Positions 13,230 to 25,465 of a stretch of 64,000 bases of DNA are shown piece by piece. Numbering within the stretch: the stretch's first letter is position 1; every line of letters begins with the position of its first letter. The DNA is from Syngnathus acus. Its lineage: Eukaryota > Chordata > Actinopteri > Syngnathiformes > Syngnathidae. The notes under the pieces were generated by a model that made no database searches, was not told the DNA's origin, and saw nothing but the letters and a program-made list of their open reading frames with translations. The position numbers were made by a program, and so were the translations under genes. The stretch spans positions 3,871,001 through 3,935,000 of the forward strand of contig NC_051094.1 in assembly GCF_901709675.1 (NCBI RefSeq), in the 5' to 3' direction.

Positions 13230-13388
13230 TGAACTAGACTGTCTTTTGCTAAGTTTATCTTCTTTCCAAACTATCAAGCACAACACACAATAATAAAAAA
13301 AAAACTATCAAGCACAACACACAATACTATTGTGTAAACCTTTGTTAGCCAAACATTGTTGAACAAGTGTTGTGATTGCAGTGTGAAA

Positions 13389-14827
13389 ATGTCTGCAAGG
13401 TACGTGGAGGAAAAGGACCGTACTCGTCGACGACCGGAAGATCTTTGGCTGCAGCCTTATGTTGTGTTACGCAGAGCTGGTTAGTACTTGCTTATTAAAT
13501 GGCTATTTTCTTTTTTGAATCCTCTTCCAGTCTTTGTTTAGTAGAATTCTATCGGAACCATGTGTGTTGGGCAGATTGACGAAGTCCTTGTATAGGTTTT
13601 GCCAGTTTCGCTTCACCTTTCATTGTCAATATACATTGAAATGATGTGTGTTTGTCTTGTTTTGCAGACGTCAGTGAAGCTATTCGTCCTAAGCAGCAGG
13701 AGCCAGAGCTCACCCACATTAAAGAGGAGGAAGATGTGGGCAAAGAGGTCCACCACTTGAATGAACAAATGCAGCAGACGTTTCTTTGCACCGTAAAGGA
13801 GGAGGAAGAGCCGGAGTGGCCTTGTATCAAAGAGGAGGGAGAAGACTCCTGTGACATTAAAAAGGAGGAGGAGGAGATGCCATTGACTGGTGTTCCTGTG
13901 AAGCGTTTTGATGAGGTGAGCAAAGGGGCGGAGGCTCCAAGCTGCAGCTCAAGTCAACAAATGATCCGAGAAGGTGATGGAGACCGCTGTGGAGGATCAC
14001 AAGCAGGTCCACCATCAGATAGCGATGACGTGTCGTCACATGCTCCTGCTGATGATGATGAGTCTCAACAGAAACACAGGCGATGCTCTCAGTGTGGGAG
14101 ATGTTTTGTTAATAACAGTGTTTTGAAACAACACATGAGAATGCACACAGGAAAGAAAAACTTTTCATGCTCAGTTTGTGGCCAAAGATTTTCAGTGAAG
14201 ACAAACTTAAAAAGGCACACAAAAATCCATACTGGTGAGAAACCTTTTTCATGCTCAGTTTGTGACCAAAGATTCTCTGAGATGGCAACTTTAACAAGTC
14301 ATACAAGAATCCACACTGGTGAGAAACCTTTTTCATGCTCAGTTTGTGGCCAAAGATTTAGTCAGAAAGGACATCTAACAGTTCATACAAGAATCCACAC
14401 TGGCGAGAAACTTTTTTCATGCTCAGTTTGTGGCAAAAGATTCAATCGTAAAGGACATCTAACAGTTCATACAAGAACCCACACTGGTGAGAAACCTTTT
14501 TCATGCTCAGTTTGTGGCCAGGAATTCAGTGATAAGAGAAACTTAAAAAGTCATGCAAGAATCCACACTGGCGAGAAACCTTTTTCATGCTCAGTTTGTG
14601 GCCAAAGATTTAGTCATAGAGGACCTCTAACACTTCATACAAGAACCCACACTGGTGAGAAACCTTTTTCATGCTCAGTTTGTGGCCAGAAATTCAGTGA
14701 TAAGAGAACCTTAAAACGTCATGGAAGAATCCACACTGGCGAGAACCCTGTTGCCTGCTCAGTCACTTGCCAAAAAGTCTCTATTGAGAATTCTGAATTT
14801 GTTGGGGAGATGAGCAATGGTCCGTGA
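13389..14827 (+). CDS. C2H2 zinc-finger protein, unit 3 (8 fingers)
   Basis: Exons 13389-13479 and 13668-14827 give 1251 nt, 416 residues. Exon 2 begins [18 protein letters not shown]; a 12-nt in-frame loss (the TTAK segment) separates it from units 1 and 4. The acidic region carries IKEEED and IKEEGE SUMO-type motifs. Eight C2H2 fingers follow, the shortest array of the four. One finger has CDQRF instead of CGQRF and one linker reads TGEKLF. It should be a nuclear DNA-binding protein with a shorter recognition site than its neighbours. Frame, splice sites and stop all look intact. Confidence 0.88.
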
Positions 14828-15065
14828 AGTTTTCATCTTCTATTTGAGCAAAATCATGAGTTTTTGCATCAATGGTAATTCTATTCAATGTACCTTTTGA
14901 TTGGGATGCTAAACCTTTTTCCTTCACTACAGTGAGAAGTTCATATTTTAGTCGTACTGAATTTGAGAACACAGTTAACCGGCCTCGGGATGATAATAGT
15001 TTTGTAATTGTCATACTTGATATTTATTTATTAAATGATGACGAATGATGACACGCGTCATGTGA

Positions 15066-15538
15066 TATATCTTAAGAAATGGAGATCCATGAGATGTGAG
15101 TAATTCCCAACATTTTATGACGCAAGTAAGGTAAGTATCATAAATAGCATATCATTTGAGACCATGGCATTAACCTCAAAAGCACAAGTGGTTGAAAGCT
15201 TTCTGGCTAGTTAACACTAGTGTCGAACAACGCGCACGCTAGTATGTTATTAAAATGTATTCGCCATTGGTATTTTGGAAAACGTGCACAAAATGTTTTT
15301 ATTTTTTTGCACGCAATATTGGTTTGTTTGCTGGGCAACAACAACATAAAACGTTCCACGGTTGTTCGCTAGAGGGCGTCCGGGACCTCTCACATGACGT
15401 CATCATTAGGTTACAGGAAGTAAAGCGACACAAACAGAAGCTTGTGGCCTTCCAGTCGACTGCATCGGATAAACACGCAATTAACTTATGTGGTGAATCA
15501 GTAAGATTAGTTTCACTACAACTGCAACGACGAACGAG
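15066..15538 (+). promoter_or_regulatory. zinc-finger unit 4 promoter and exon 1
   Basis: CRE at 15395-15402 and ACAGGAAGT at 15413-15421; donor gtaagt at 15539. Confidence 0.6.
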
Positions 15539-15658
15539 GTAAGTTACGACTGTGGACCAAAGTTAGCACCGTTCGTTATTTGTAGTACTGCTTGGTTGCA
15601 GTGCACAAGTGCGGGCCGCTTTTATTAGCATGTAGCTACCACAGTGCTAACTTTATGA

Positions 15659-15969
15659 CGGGTGTCAAACTCATTTTGTTCGCATTGTAGTCATAGTTTC
15701 TTTCGGTGGGCTTTTATGATTGTCAACCCAAATAAATGTGTGAGCACCTCATATTATATACATTAAAAGCTACAAAACAAACTGACAAATAACTCGTTTT
15801 CAAATCAGACGTGTAGAAACTGGTCAAATATTTTAAAAATATATTATTAAAAGTGACGACAATTTGCAATTCTAGTCATGACGCGAATTTGATGCAGTTT
15901 GTCTTCGCGGGCCACTTAAAATGATGTGGCGGGCACCATCTGGCCCCCTGGGCTTGAGTTTGACACCTG
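15659..15969. mobile_element. hAT-like element in intron 1, unit 4
   Basis: Collinear with the units 1-3 element, with inverted ends ggtgtcaaactca / tgagtttgacacc. Confidence 0.75.
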
Positions 15970-16123
15970 TGAACTAGACTGTCTTTTGCTAAGTTTATTT
16001 TCTTTCCAAACTATCATGCACAACACACAATAAAAAAAACTATCAAGCACAACACACAATACTATTGTGTAAACCTTTGTTAGCCAAACATTGTTGAACA
16101 AGTGTTGTGATTGCAGTGTGAAA

Positions 16124-18145
16124 ATGTTTGCAAGGACCACGGCAAAGTACGTGGAGGAAAAGGACCGTACTCGTCGACGACTGGAAGATCTTGGGCTGCA
16201 GCCTTATGTTGTGCTACGCAGAGCTGGTTAGTACTTGCTTAAGAAATAACTATTTTCTATTAAGAATCCTCTTCCAGTGTTTATTTTTAGTAGAATTTGA
16301 AGAAGTCCTTGGATAGGCTTTGCCAGTTTCTCTTCAACTGTAACATTCATTGTTCATATAGTACATTGAAATGATGTGTGTTTGTCTTATTTTGCAGACA
16401 TCAGTGAAGCTATTCGTCCTAAGCAGCAGGAGCCAGAGCTCCCTCGCATTAAAGGGGAGGAAGATGTGGGCAAAGAAGTCCACCACTTGAATAAACAAAT
16501 GGAGCAGACGTTTCTTTGCACCGTAAAGGAGGAGGAAGAGCTGGAGCGACCTTGTATCAAAGAGGAGGGAGAAGACTCTTGTGACATTAAAAAGGAGGAG
16601 GAGGAGATGCCATTGACTGGTGTTCCTGGGAAGAGTTTTGATGAGGTGAGCAAAGGGGCGGAGTCTTCAAGCTGCAGCTCAAGTCAACAAATGACCCGAG
16701 AAGGTGATGGAGACCGCTGCGGAGGATCACAAGCAGCTCCACCATCAGATAGTGATGACGTGTCGTCACATGCTCCTGCTGATGATGATGAGGCTCAAAA
16801 GAAACACAGGCAATGTTCTCAGTGTGGGAAACATTGTGCTAATAACAGTGTTTTGAAACAACACATGAGAATGCACACAAGAAAGAAAAACCTTTCCTGC
16901 TCAGTTTGTGGTCAGAAATTCTCTCAGAGGTCATTTTTAAAACGTCATACAAGAACCCACACTGGTGAGAAACCTTTTTCATGCTCAGTTTGTGGCCAAA
17001 GATTCTCTGTGAAGGGAAACTTAAAAAGGCATACAAGAATCCATACTGGTGAGAAGCCTTTTTCATGCTCCGTTTGTGGCCAAAAATTCTCGAAGGGGGA
17101 GCAGTTAAAAACGCACACAAGAACCCACACTGGTGAGAAACCTTTTTCATGCTCAGTTTGTGGCCAAAGATTCTCTGAGAAGAGAAACTTAAAAATGCAC
17201 ACAAGAATCCACACTGTTGAGAAAGCTTTTTCATGCTCAGTTTGTGGCCAAAGATTTAGTCATAGAGGACCTCTAACACTTCATACAAGAACCCACACTG
17301 GTGAGAAACCTTTTTCATGCTCAGTTTGTGGCCAAAGATTTTCAGTGAAATCACACTTAAAAACACACACAAGAATCCACACTGGTGAGAAACCTTTTTC
17401 ATGCTCAGTTTGTGGGCAAAACTTCTCTGAGAAGGGAACTCTAAGACGTCATACAAGAACCCACACTGGCGAGAAACCTTTTTCATGCTCAGTTTGTGGC
17501 CAAAGATTCTCTGAGAAGGGAACTTTAAAAAGTCATACAAGAATCCACACTTGTGAGAAACCTTTTTCATGCTCAGTTTGTGGCCAAAGATTCAGTCAGA
17601 TAGGAAGTCTAGCAGTTCATACAAGAATCCACACTGGCGAGAAACCTTTTTCATGCTCAGTTTGTGACCAAAGATTTTCAGTGAAGGGACCTCTAACACT
17701 TCATACAAGAATCCACACTGGTGAGAAACCTTTTTCATGCACAGTTTGTGGCCAAAAATTCTCTCAGAGCGGACAGTTAAAAGTGCACACAAGAACCCAC
17801 ACTGGCGAGGAACCTTTTTCATGCTCAGTTTGTGGCCAAAAATTCTCTCAGAGGGGAAATTTAATTACGCACACAAGAATCCACACTGGTGAGAAACCTT
17901 TTTCATGCTCAGTTTGTGGCCAAAGATTTAGTCATAGAGGACCTCTAACATTTCATACAAGAACCCACACTGATGAGAAACCTTTTTCATGCTCACTTTG
18001 TGGCCAGAAATTCGGTGATAAGAGAACCTTAAAAAGTCATACAAGAATACACACTGGTGAGAACCCTGTTGCCTGCTCAGTCACTTGCCAAAAAGTCTCT
18101 ATTGAGAATTCTGAATTTGTTGGGGAGATGATCAATGGTCCGTGA
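16124..18145 (+). CDS. C2H2 zinc-finger protein, unit 4 (15 fingers)
   Basis: Exons 16124-16226 and 16398-18145 give 1851 nt, 616 residues. The N-terminus is [19 protein letters not shown] with the full-length exon 2. The acidic region has IKGEED and IKEEGE. Fifteen C2H2 fingers follow. Several linkers deviate from TGEKP (HTVEKAF, HTCEKPF, HTDEKPF, HTGEEPF), more than in the other units, and finger 4 has the unusual [10 protein letters not shown] helix. The last exon ends in the shared degenerate tail. A nuclear, sequence-specific DNA-binding role is expected; finger order differs from unit 1, so the DNA target should differ too. Confidence 0.88.
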
Positions 18146-18432
18146 AGTTTTCATCTTCTATTTGAGCAGAATCATGAGTTTTTGCATCAATGGTAATTCT
18201 ATTCTATGTACCTTCTGATTGGGATGCTAAACTCCTTTCCTTCACCACAGTGAGAAGTTCATATTTTAGCCGTAATGAATTTGAGAATATAGTTAACCGG
18301 CCTCGGAATGATAATAGCTTTGTAATTGTCATTATGCTTGATATTTATTTTGATTTTAGACATGGATTTTAACTGTAATTAGTTTTATTTCATATTCAGG
18401 GAAAGTTGCCTATTTTTTATTAGTGTTTAGGG

Positions 18433-19228
18433 CAGGGGTGGCCAACCAGTCAGAGACTAAGAGCCACATTTTTTACTGTGTCATCGCAAAGAGCCACATC
18501 ATACACATGAGCACACATGAACACCCCCCCCCCCACGCACACGCACACACACACACACACACACACCCCTCTGCTCAGCCAAATTTATTGTGTGACATTA
18601 TTATGTCACGCGCCAACATGATAATGACAAATTGACTACAGTACTAAAACCACAGTCCAAAGACCACATTTTCAACAATGAACATTGTGTGCATTGTCTC
18701 ACACAGACAAACTCTCAGTTCAACAAATTCCACAAACAAAAACATAAGTTTTTTCACTTACTATGTGTGGCGGGACAGACCATTCGTTTGAGTTCGTCGT
18801 TTTCAGGAGACAAGATTTCAATAACGTCACTGAGGCATATTTTAACGAACTCCACTTCATTGTATGGCTTTTTAGCCCGTGCAATGTTCCAAGCCAGTTG
18901 AAACAATGCAAGTGTGACAGTCTCTGAGTGCTTCGTAATGTTTTTGAAAAACCGTACCTATTTTTCTGCCTGACTTTTCAAAGTCTCCAAACTTGTGCTT
19001 GCGAAATTCAGTCCCTTTTGCAAAGTCCTTATCGATATTGGCATGAAGTGAGCTGAAGTGGCGCTGACCATTTGAAGCTTTTAAATGCGCCAATGACGTC
19101 CGACATATCAGGCAGAATGGCTTGCCATAGCGTTCAACAAAAAACAACTTTAACTCTGTTAAAAACGTCCTGTGTTCATCGTCATATATTCGTTTAGCTG
19201 TGCATTTTTTGATTTTAGACATGGACAA
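18433..19228 (-). mobile_element. decayed hAT transposon with N-terminal transposase fragment (GTF2IRD2-like)
   Basis: The left end is CAGGGGTGGCCAACCAG at 18433, a hAT-type terminus, followed by 'agagccacatttttta' typical of such elements. On the minus strand, from 19228, an ATG opens a frame with KLFFVERYGKPFCLICR and QRHFSSLH, the C2-H2 BED-like part of hAT transposases related to GTF2IRD2. Around 18925 the frame shifts and continues as LAWNIARAKKPYNEVEF, then is lost near 18775. The catalytic part is absent and I find no matching right terminus. C-rich and CA simple repeats occupy 18522-18567. Confidence 0.75.
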
Positions 19229-20571
19229 GGCGTCTTGTCAACCTTTCTGGACCTAATGGGCCCCCGTAGTCACAGTCGCCATTCATAAAAAAAGCGGGCA
19301 AAACCAATTCACCTCACGCGCATGCGCGTTTGACCAAAATACATTGACAGAGCGCACTAATTGGCTTGCGTCACAATATTAAATTGTTCCCCCCCCTCGT
19401 GAAATTAACCTTTGTAGCTTAACGTAGGCTAATTTAGTCATAATATCGCATTCAAAATAGCCTTGTTAAATTTCAACTTTATTGTTACTAAATAACACAT
19501 TTTTGTATCTTGTAAATACATAACTACAGGTATTTCTCCTAAAATGACCATTTTTTTTCTTGGAAAAAAGTCAACTTGTCTCTCTTAAAATGACCTGCTG
19601 CTTTTGCCAGCACTGTTGCGTTTTTATACGGACAAAGATTTAGTTTTGTGTGTTTTTTTTTTTTTTTTTTAAATTCCAAAATAATACCCTTCTTTGTGTG
19701 GACATATAAAAGCACAAAATGAGTGATTGGTAGCTCAGATTCAGATATTTACTGCATCCAGTAAATATTAAATATGGTATGACAGAGGCAATATTAGTCA
19801 TCAAGTACATTATATGCTGTTGAGTGAGGTTGGTGAGATTCAAGTGCAATTATGACATTGTCCTTTGTGCCATCAGTTTTCCTGATTCGTATTTTTCATT
19901 ATCTGTCTTTGAATGCCAAAAGATTTGTTTGATATCAACATAAAAGGAGCTACGGTCCACGTTTATTAGACTATTGATTGACGTTAGAGGAAAAAGCTAA
20001 AATGTATTTTTTATGCATTTTGCATAGTTAGCTTATTTTCTGCACCATTCATTGGTCACCATTTCCTCAACTCGCTTTTTTTTCTCCGCATATACATTTG
20101 ATCCAACGGGACAGAACTGGACAATCAAAATTAATCTTTTTTCTTTTTAAATTCTTTTCTCAATTAAAATACTAAATTCTAACTTTTTTGCTTGGTAAAA
20201 AAATAGTCAACTGTAAATTCGCCGATTTTTATCATTTGAGCTACAGTGAAATGTTGCAAGGAAACATTTCTTCCTGAAGTTATTTCGAGCCTCATTACGA
20301 CGCATTTGTACAATGACATGATTATTTTTTTTTGTCTTTAGTTTTGTCTGCCGATATTCCAACAAGTGCCGTTTCGTATTTGAAAAACAATCATCCAAAG
20401 TGCTCCCCCCCCCCCCCCCCCGCTTGATTGTAACCAATGAAAAAGTTCGCCTTACTAACGATCAAGCGTGTGTGTTGTTGTTCCTTTCAAAATATATTGG
20501 AATTTGTTTTCTATTTCACCTTCCCACGTTCCTATGCTTTTTGTTTTGATGGTTTGATGAGACACGACAGC
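19229..20571. other. intergenic, no gene seen
   Basis: AT-rich sequence with poly-T runs and an 18-base C run near 20405. No convincing exon, RNA gene or element end was recognised on either strand. Confidence 0.6.
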
Positions 20572-20875
20572 CAGAGGCGTAGCCAGGAATTTTTCCAGTA
20601 GGGGCGCGCGCCCACAGGAAAAAAAAATCGAACATCACCCACGCCGTTCGCTGATCGCTAAAGCAACATCTGGGTCCGGGAGGCAAACGGTGAATGGATA
20701 ACATCGCGCACATAGAATAGCGCAAGCACATTCGCGCAAGACCGAAAGAAAAAAACGGCATGAAAATGAAGAATCGAAAAAGCTCCAATTTTTTTTTTTT
20801 TTTTTTTTCAACCGGGGCGCAGGGAGTCCTAACCGGGGCGCCGCCCCGGCTCGCCCCGGCTTGGCTACGCCTCTG
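20572..20875. mobile_element. hAT MITE, copy 1, with 8-bp target duplication
   Basis: The 304-bp element has inverted ends CAGAGGCGTAGCCA and TGGCTACGCCTCTG. It is flanked on both sides by ACGACAGC (20564-20571 and 20876-20883), the 8-bp duplication expected of the hAT superfamily. Internal sequence has a poly-T tract and 'accggggcg' repeats but no open frame for a transposase. Confidence 0.92.
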
Positions 20876-21456
20876 ACGACAGCTGTCACGTGTGAGACGC
20901 CGACATAGTGGCACTGCAAAAAACCTGACTAGTCTCACTTTTGGATTTCTTTTGACTGTGCACCAATGGGGAGGAAAAAAAGATGCCAATGGAATGAGGA
21001 ATTCTGAGGCATCATACGTTGTAATTTTGGTGCTATGTTGATTTTGCTGATGCGACAAACTTGACGCCTGGATATGGTGCCTTTTTTTAGTCAATAAAGA
21101 AAATGTGAAAGTCAGCACTGATGCATTGCCTTATGTGTTGGCTTGAGCGTTGTTGATCATAATAATAATAAAAGAAAAACCTCATGAAGCTGCAATTTTA
21201 TTGGAACATTTTGTAAAATAAGAAACAATCTTGCAAAAGTCCGACCAAGAACAATCATGCAATTACAGCATTTTGCTTGTAACATTTGTATCTTAGTCAT
21301 AAAATCTTGTCAGTACTTTTTCCTCACAACATAACAATATAACAACTTGAATACTAAACGTACGTCAGCCATGCTGCACGGAAATGGTTGAAATTGCACA
21401 TATTGACCTGCAGGTGTCCTCATTTTCCTCACATAGAAAATGTGTGTCGTGGTAGA

Positions 21457-21638
21457 CCTGCGTGAAGCTGGCCCCCCACCCCACGCAAAGTGAACTCTGG
21501 ATGACCTATAAAATAATCTTTCATAACTAAAAAACCATAGCAGCACAAACGAACATTTTTGCTGCACAAACCCGCACAAACGAAACAGACTATTTTGCTT
21601 AAATGTTCGCGTGGGGTGGGGGGCCAGCTTCACGCAGG
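21457..21638. repeat. 30-bp perfect inverted repeat with 122-nt spacer
   Basis: CCTGCGTGAAGCTGGCCCCC... at 21457-21486 is exactly reverse-complemented at 21609-21638. A third, diverged copy of the right arm lies near 21952-21982. The spacer repeats 'cacaaacgaac' blocks also found around 21650 and 21880. It could be the ends of a MITE or a module of a local repeat family; I do not recognise it. Confidence 0.8.
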
Positions 21639-21985
21639 TAACCGTAGCAGCTCAAACGAACGTTTTTACGGCACAAACCAGCACAAACGAACGGTACCAT
21701 TTTGGGTCCATTTGCCAGTCAATGGGGGGAGGGTCGACGTCACGATCGAAATTAAATTCAAGTAATAGCTACGAAAACGTACGAAGGTTTGGGTTCATTT
21801 GGAGCAGATGGGGGGGCTGGGTGAAATCTGGATGACCTATGAAATAATTTCTCATAACTAAAAAAAACGTTGCAGCAAAAACAATTTTTTTTACAGCATG
21901 AACCAGCACAAATGAAGCTCAAACGAAACAAACTGTTTTCCTTGAATTTTGCGTGGGGTGCGGGGCCAGCTCACGCAGGTGAATC

Positions 21986-23110
21986 ATAAGTAACAAGCAG
22001 TGTTGCCGTTTGTGTGTCTGCTCCCTCTTGTTGAAAACTAAGCCCCCTTTCTGGACCGGTATGTCGACCTCAAGGTCATCAAGGAAATAGTCAACCTTAT
22101 CGGTCGATCCGTGGATTTCTGTTTTCTCCTTTTGTTGCTGAATATCGATCGTCCACAAAAATGCCAATCGGTGTCCCCATTGTGACCTGCAGTGAACAGG
22201 AAAGAAAATGTTTGTTTTCAAAATTTACATTATTTATTAAACTGACTTTTCTTTGCCATTTTTCTGGACGTTTATTTAGCGCGCAGCCAAGCCGCTCGAG
22301 ACCTCCCAAGCAGAGGCGTAGCCAATCCGGGGCGAGCCGGGGCGGCGCCCCGGTTAGGACTCCCTGCGCCCCGGTTGGAAAAAAAAAAAAAAAAAAAAAA
22401 TTCGATTCTTCATTTTCATGCCGTTTTTTTCTTTCGGTCTTGCGCGAATGTGCTTGCGCTATTCTATGTGCGCGATGTTATCCATTCACCGTTTGCCTCC
22501 CGGACGTTGTTTTAGCGATCAGCGAACGGCGTGGGTGATGTTCGATTTTTTTTCCTGTGGGCGTGCGCCCCTACTGGAAAAATTCCTGGCTACGCCTCTG
22601 CTCCCAAGACATCTCATGCGGGGAATTCTGTCCCTAAATGGATACTTTTTAGTTGTTATTATCAGTTTGGCCCGTGAACAACTATTTGTCTTTGTGCCCT
22701 TGTTAAACAAATGCATCGTTGTGGAAGAAGCCTTGAACGTTCTGACGACTTCCCCGCAGCAAAGCCAAATTGCGTGATGAGTCCGAAGTCATTTTTCAAT
22801 TTGTTCGCCATTGCTGTGTGGTGCTGTCACGACTCGGCTCCCCCCTCTGGTTTCAGGCAACCGTGGACTCGCAACATAAGTAACAAGCAGCGGTGCCGTT
22901 TGTTTGTCTGCTCCCTCTTGTTGAAAGCCGAGCCCCCTTTCTAGACCGGTTTAGTCGACCTCATGATCATAATGAAAATAGTCAGGTCGATCAGTGGATT
23001 TTTGTTTTCTCCTTTTGGTGCTTAATACTGATCAATTGCTTCCCATTGTGACCTGCAGTAAAAATGAAAGAAAATGTCACGTTGGTTTTCAAACTTTGCA
23101 TTCTTTATTA
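21986..23110. repeat. direct repeat pair (about 230 bp) upstream of lectin gene A
   Basis: The block from 'gtaacaagcag.gttgccgtttg' through 'tgacctgcagt.aa..gaaagaaaatg' occurs at 21986-22260 and again at 22878-23110. Copy B has the same pair (38026-38225 and 38587-38820). Copy C has only one hybrid block at 53402-53605. Confidence 0.85.
22311..22600. mobile_element. hAT MITE, copy 2, inverted relative to copy 1
   Basis: The same element as 20572-20875 in opposite orientation, 290 bp, flanked by CTCCCAAG at 22303-22310 and 22601-22608. The paralogous place in duplicon B (near 38278-38300, 'ctcgagactttccaagacatttc') is an empty site with a single target. Confidence 0.93.
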
Positions 23111-24003
23111 AGTACATTGTCAATAGAATTGCCACTCGGTTCCATTTCACTCAATTGCAGGTTTCTCTGCATGGGTGCATGGCAAATAAGTCACCCCCTT
23201 CTCCTCAAATCGAGTCACTTTGCTACAAAGTAGGATGAGCTGGCCAGTCTACACCGAGTGTTTACAAGCAATGCCGAAAGGAAAAGGCACGTTCACAGAG
23301 GAGTTGAATCAAAGATTCAATAAAAAATATGATACTTTTAATGATCCTATTTATATTATAGATATTATGAACAAAAAGTATTCTACATATGTTTTGTGCT
23401 TTTGCATTCGAGTCCTGCGAGGCTCAATTGGAGACGCTTTCCCCTCATTTCTCCCAGATTCATTTGCTCCTCGTTCATTTTCATTCAAAAGCACGTCCGC
23501 TAAATGTATTTTCTCATGTTCTCTGAAAATCAACACGAATTCTGAGAGGCGTGAATGGAAAAGCTTCTGTAGTCTTGTGTATACTTGAACATAAATTGAG
23601 TGACACCTCATTGAATTCCAACTTTCATACTTGGATTTAATTCTTTATATTTACTGTTAAAGTAAAGAGTTGGCTGATTTTCGCTGTTGTTCACGTCCAG
23701 AACATTTACAAAGTCACACAATCTAAAGGAATCAAAGAAGGCTGTTTTTTTTTTTTTTTTTGGTCATACACACACGCGCGCGCGCGCCACTCCCCACGTC
23801 GCTTGAGAGTGCTTTGAGATGACTACCTTCGAATGTGACGTGTTTGATGTGTGGGCGTGGCCTGCCTCTCGCTCGGTGCAGGGTGGACCAAACGTTCATT
23901 TTTCCTCTGTACTTGAATCCACTCGCAGTGAGGCGACTTATCATTTCTGTTCTCCCGACTAGAATCGTTACGACCCTCAGTGAGAGGGGGATTTTCCTCC
24001 AAC
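23111..24003 (+). promoter_or_regulatory. upstream region of lectin gene A (probable promoter/5'UTR)
   Basis: Conserved in all three copies (A 23111-24003, B 38821-39711, C 53606-54489) almost base for base. It holds a poly-T run, a CA/CG dinucleotide tract near 23767-23787 and a GC-box-like gtgggcgtggcc near 23851. No clear TATA box is seen. The transcription start probably lies in the last 200 bp; this is inference from position only. Confidence 0.4.
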
Positions 24004-24064
24004 ATGTGGGAAGAACTAAAGCGTGTTCTTCTCCTGATTGGCATATATTGGGCATGTGCTTCAG
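24004..24064 (+). other. lectin A exon 1: start codon and signal peptide
   Basis: ATG at 24004-24006 is chosen because it opens a basic-then-hydrophobic leader (KRVLLLIGIYWACAS) that ends at a donor, gtaagc, in phase 1. This matches the phase of the acceptor before CTLD1 2.1 kb downstream. The identical exon is present at 39712-39772 (B) and 54490-54550 (C). Confidence 0.85.
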
Positions 24065-25429
24065 GTAAGCAATTTGTATCTTTAGTCCATTGAAACAACA
24101 GTAAAGAGCTGGAATGTACTGTACTGTGAGTTAGCACGACTGCATCTGCTTCTATTCTAACATTACGGTGCCTGAGATTTAAAAAAAAAAAAAAATCATT
24201 GCAATGTCACAAATATGGACGACAAAAACTTTGATGAACTTTGAAGAATCCTCATTATTCGGACACTTTGATGTAGTTGCTGTGTACGTCAATTCTCCCG
24301 GACCGGACCTTTCTAGTTATCGAGGCTTGCCTTTATCAGCATTTTCATCATTCATGTGGGAAGCTGTTGTGTCCGAACATCCGAGCAACTTGACTTTGAA
24401 ATGACGAGCTAAAACCGTTGAGTCAAGTGTCTTTGCGTTGTCTTACGGCGGCAAACGAGCCCCGCTTGTGAATTTTAAGTGCGCACTGGCTGTCAGGATG
24501 ACGTATTGAAGTTGAGCATATAACTTCAAAATATTCCATCTAAAATTGCTCTTTTATTTTGAAAACCGAATGTGTTTATATGTGCTGTCGCGTTACTGGG
24601 CTTTTCCTTTCATCTCTTTTTTTCCGGGTTTACTTGTGTTTTTCCTTTGCTCTGTTTTGTTTTTGGTTTTTTTATTCCTAAAACATGGGCACGCTTGGAA
24701 TTCAGGAGCGGCTGATTGGACTTTGTGACACTTAGATGAGTTGCACCGTTAGGGTTAAAGATAAAGAATGTCAACAAGACACAAGAATAATAATAAATGA
24801 TATATAATAATAGTGATAATACTAGTTTAATAATAATAAAAGTAATACATATAATAATAATAAATAAGAATAATCATTTCTTACAGCCCTTTATACAATA
24901 TATTATGCACATGTGTATATAGACAAGATAATTCTTGGCGCCCCTATTATAAGAATATTTTCATGATTTATATGAGCTAATTCTAATGAATAATAATCAA
25001 TCATTATTAGTCATTATTATTAACAGTTTCTTACACTCCTTGATAGAGTATTAGCAATAATTTCTTACAGCCCCTTTATACAATAGATATTTCTTAGCAC
25101 CTCTGTTATAAAAAAAAATCATGGTTATTATGATCTAAATCTAGATCATAATCATTGTTATATTAATAATTATATTGTAATTATATTATTAATAATACAC
25201 CTTCGTGTCTGGTCTGTTATCATCACACAAAAAAGTTGCAACACAGTTGTGCAGTTCATAATATCGCTGTGCATCATCAAAATGTGTCGGCATATGTTTT
25301 CAAAGATTGCAAAATTGATTTTATGAGACTCTGATTTCAATGCGTGTTCATTTCTCCTAGTGAATCGCAGAGCGCATCTGAATAATTGCATTTGCCCCCC
25401 AGAGTCCATGCTTATTAGGTTTGATTGAT

Positions 25430-25465
<36 letters not shown>

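Larger units (their letters stand above)
4601..18430 (+). repeat. four-copy tandem duplication carrying zinc-finger genes
   Basis: The start 'tatcttaagaaatggagatc' recurs near 4603, 8184, 12362 and 15068, giving units of about 3.6, 4.2, 2.7 and 3.4 kb. Promoter, introns, exons and 3' flank are collinear and highly similar. Size differences come from finger number, a LINE in unit 2 and deletions in unit 3. All genes are on the + strand. Confidence 0.95.

Noticed and set aside
18423-18901. Plus-strand frames at 18423-18635 and 18632-18901
   Set aside because: They lie antisense to the decayed hAT transposase and over CA repeats.
20516-21118. 200-codon minus-strand frame around MITE copy 1
   Set aside because: It crosses the MITE, its target duplication and a poly-T tract; it has no family resemblance and no support.
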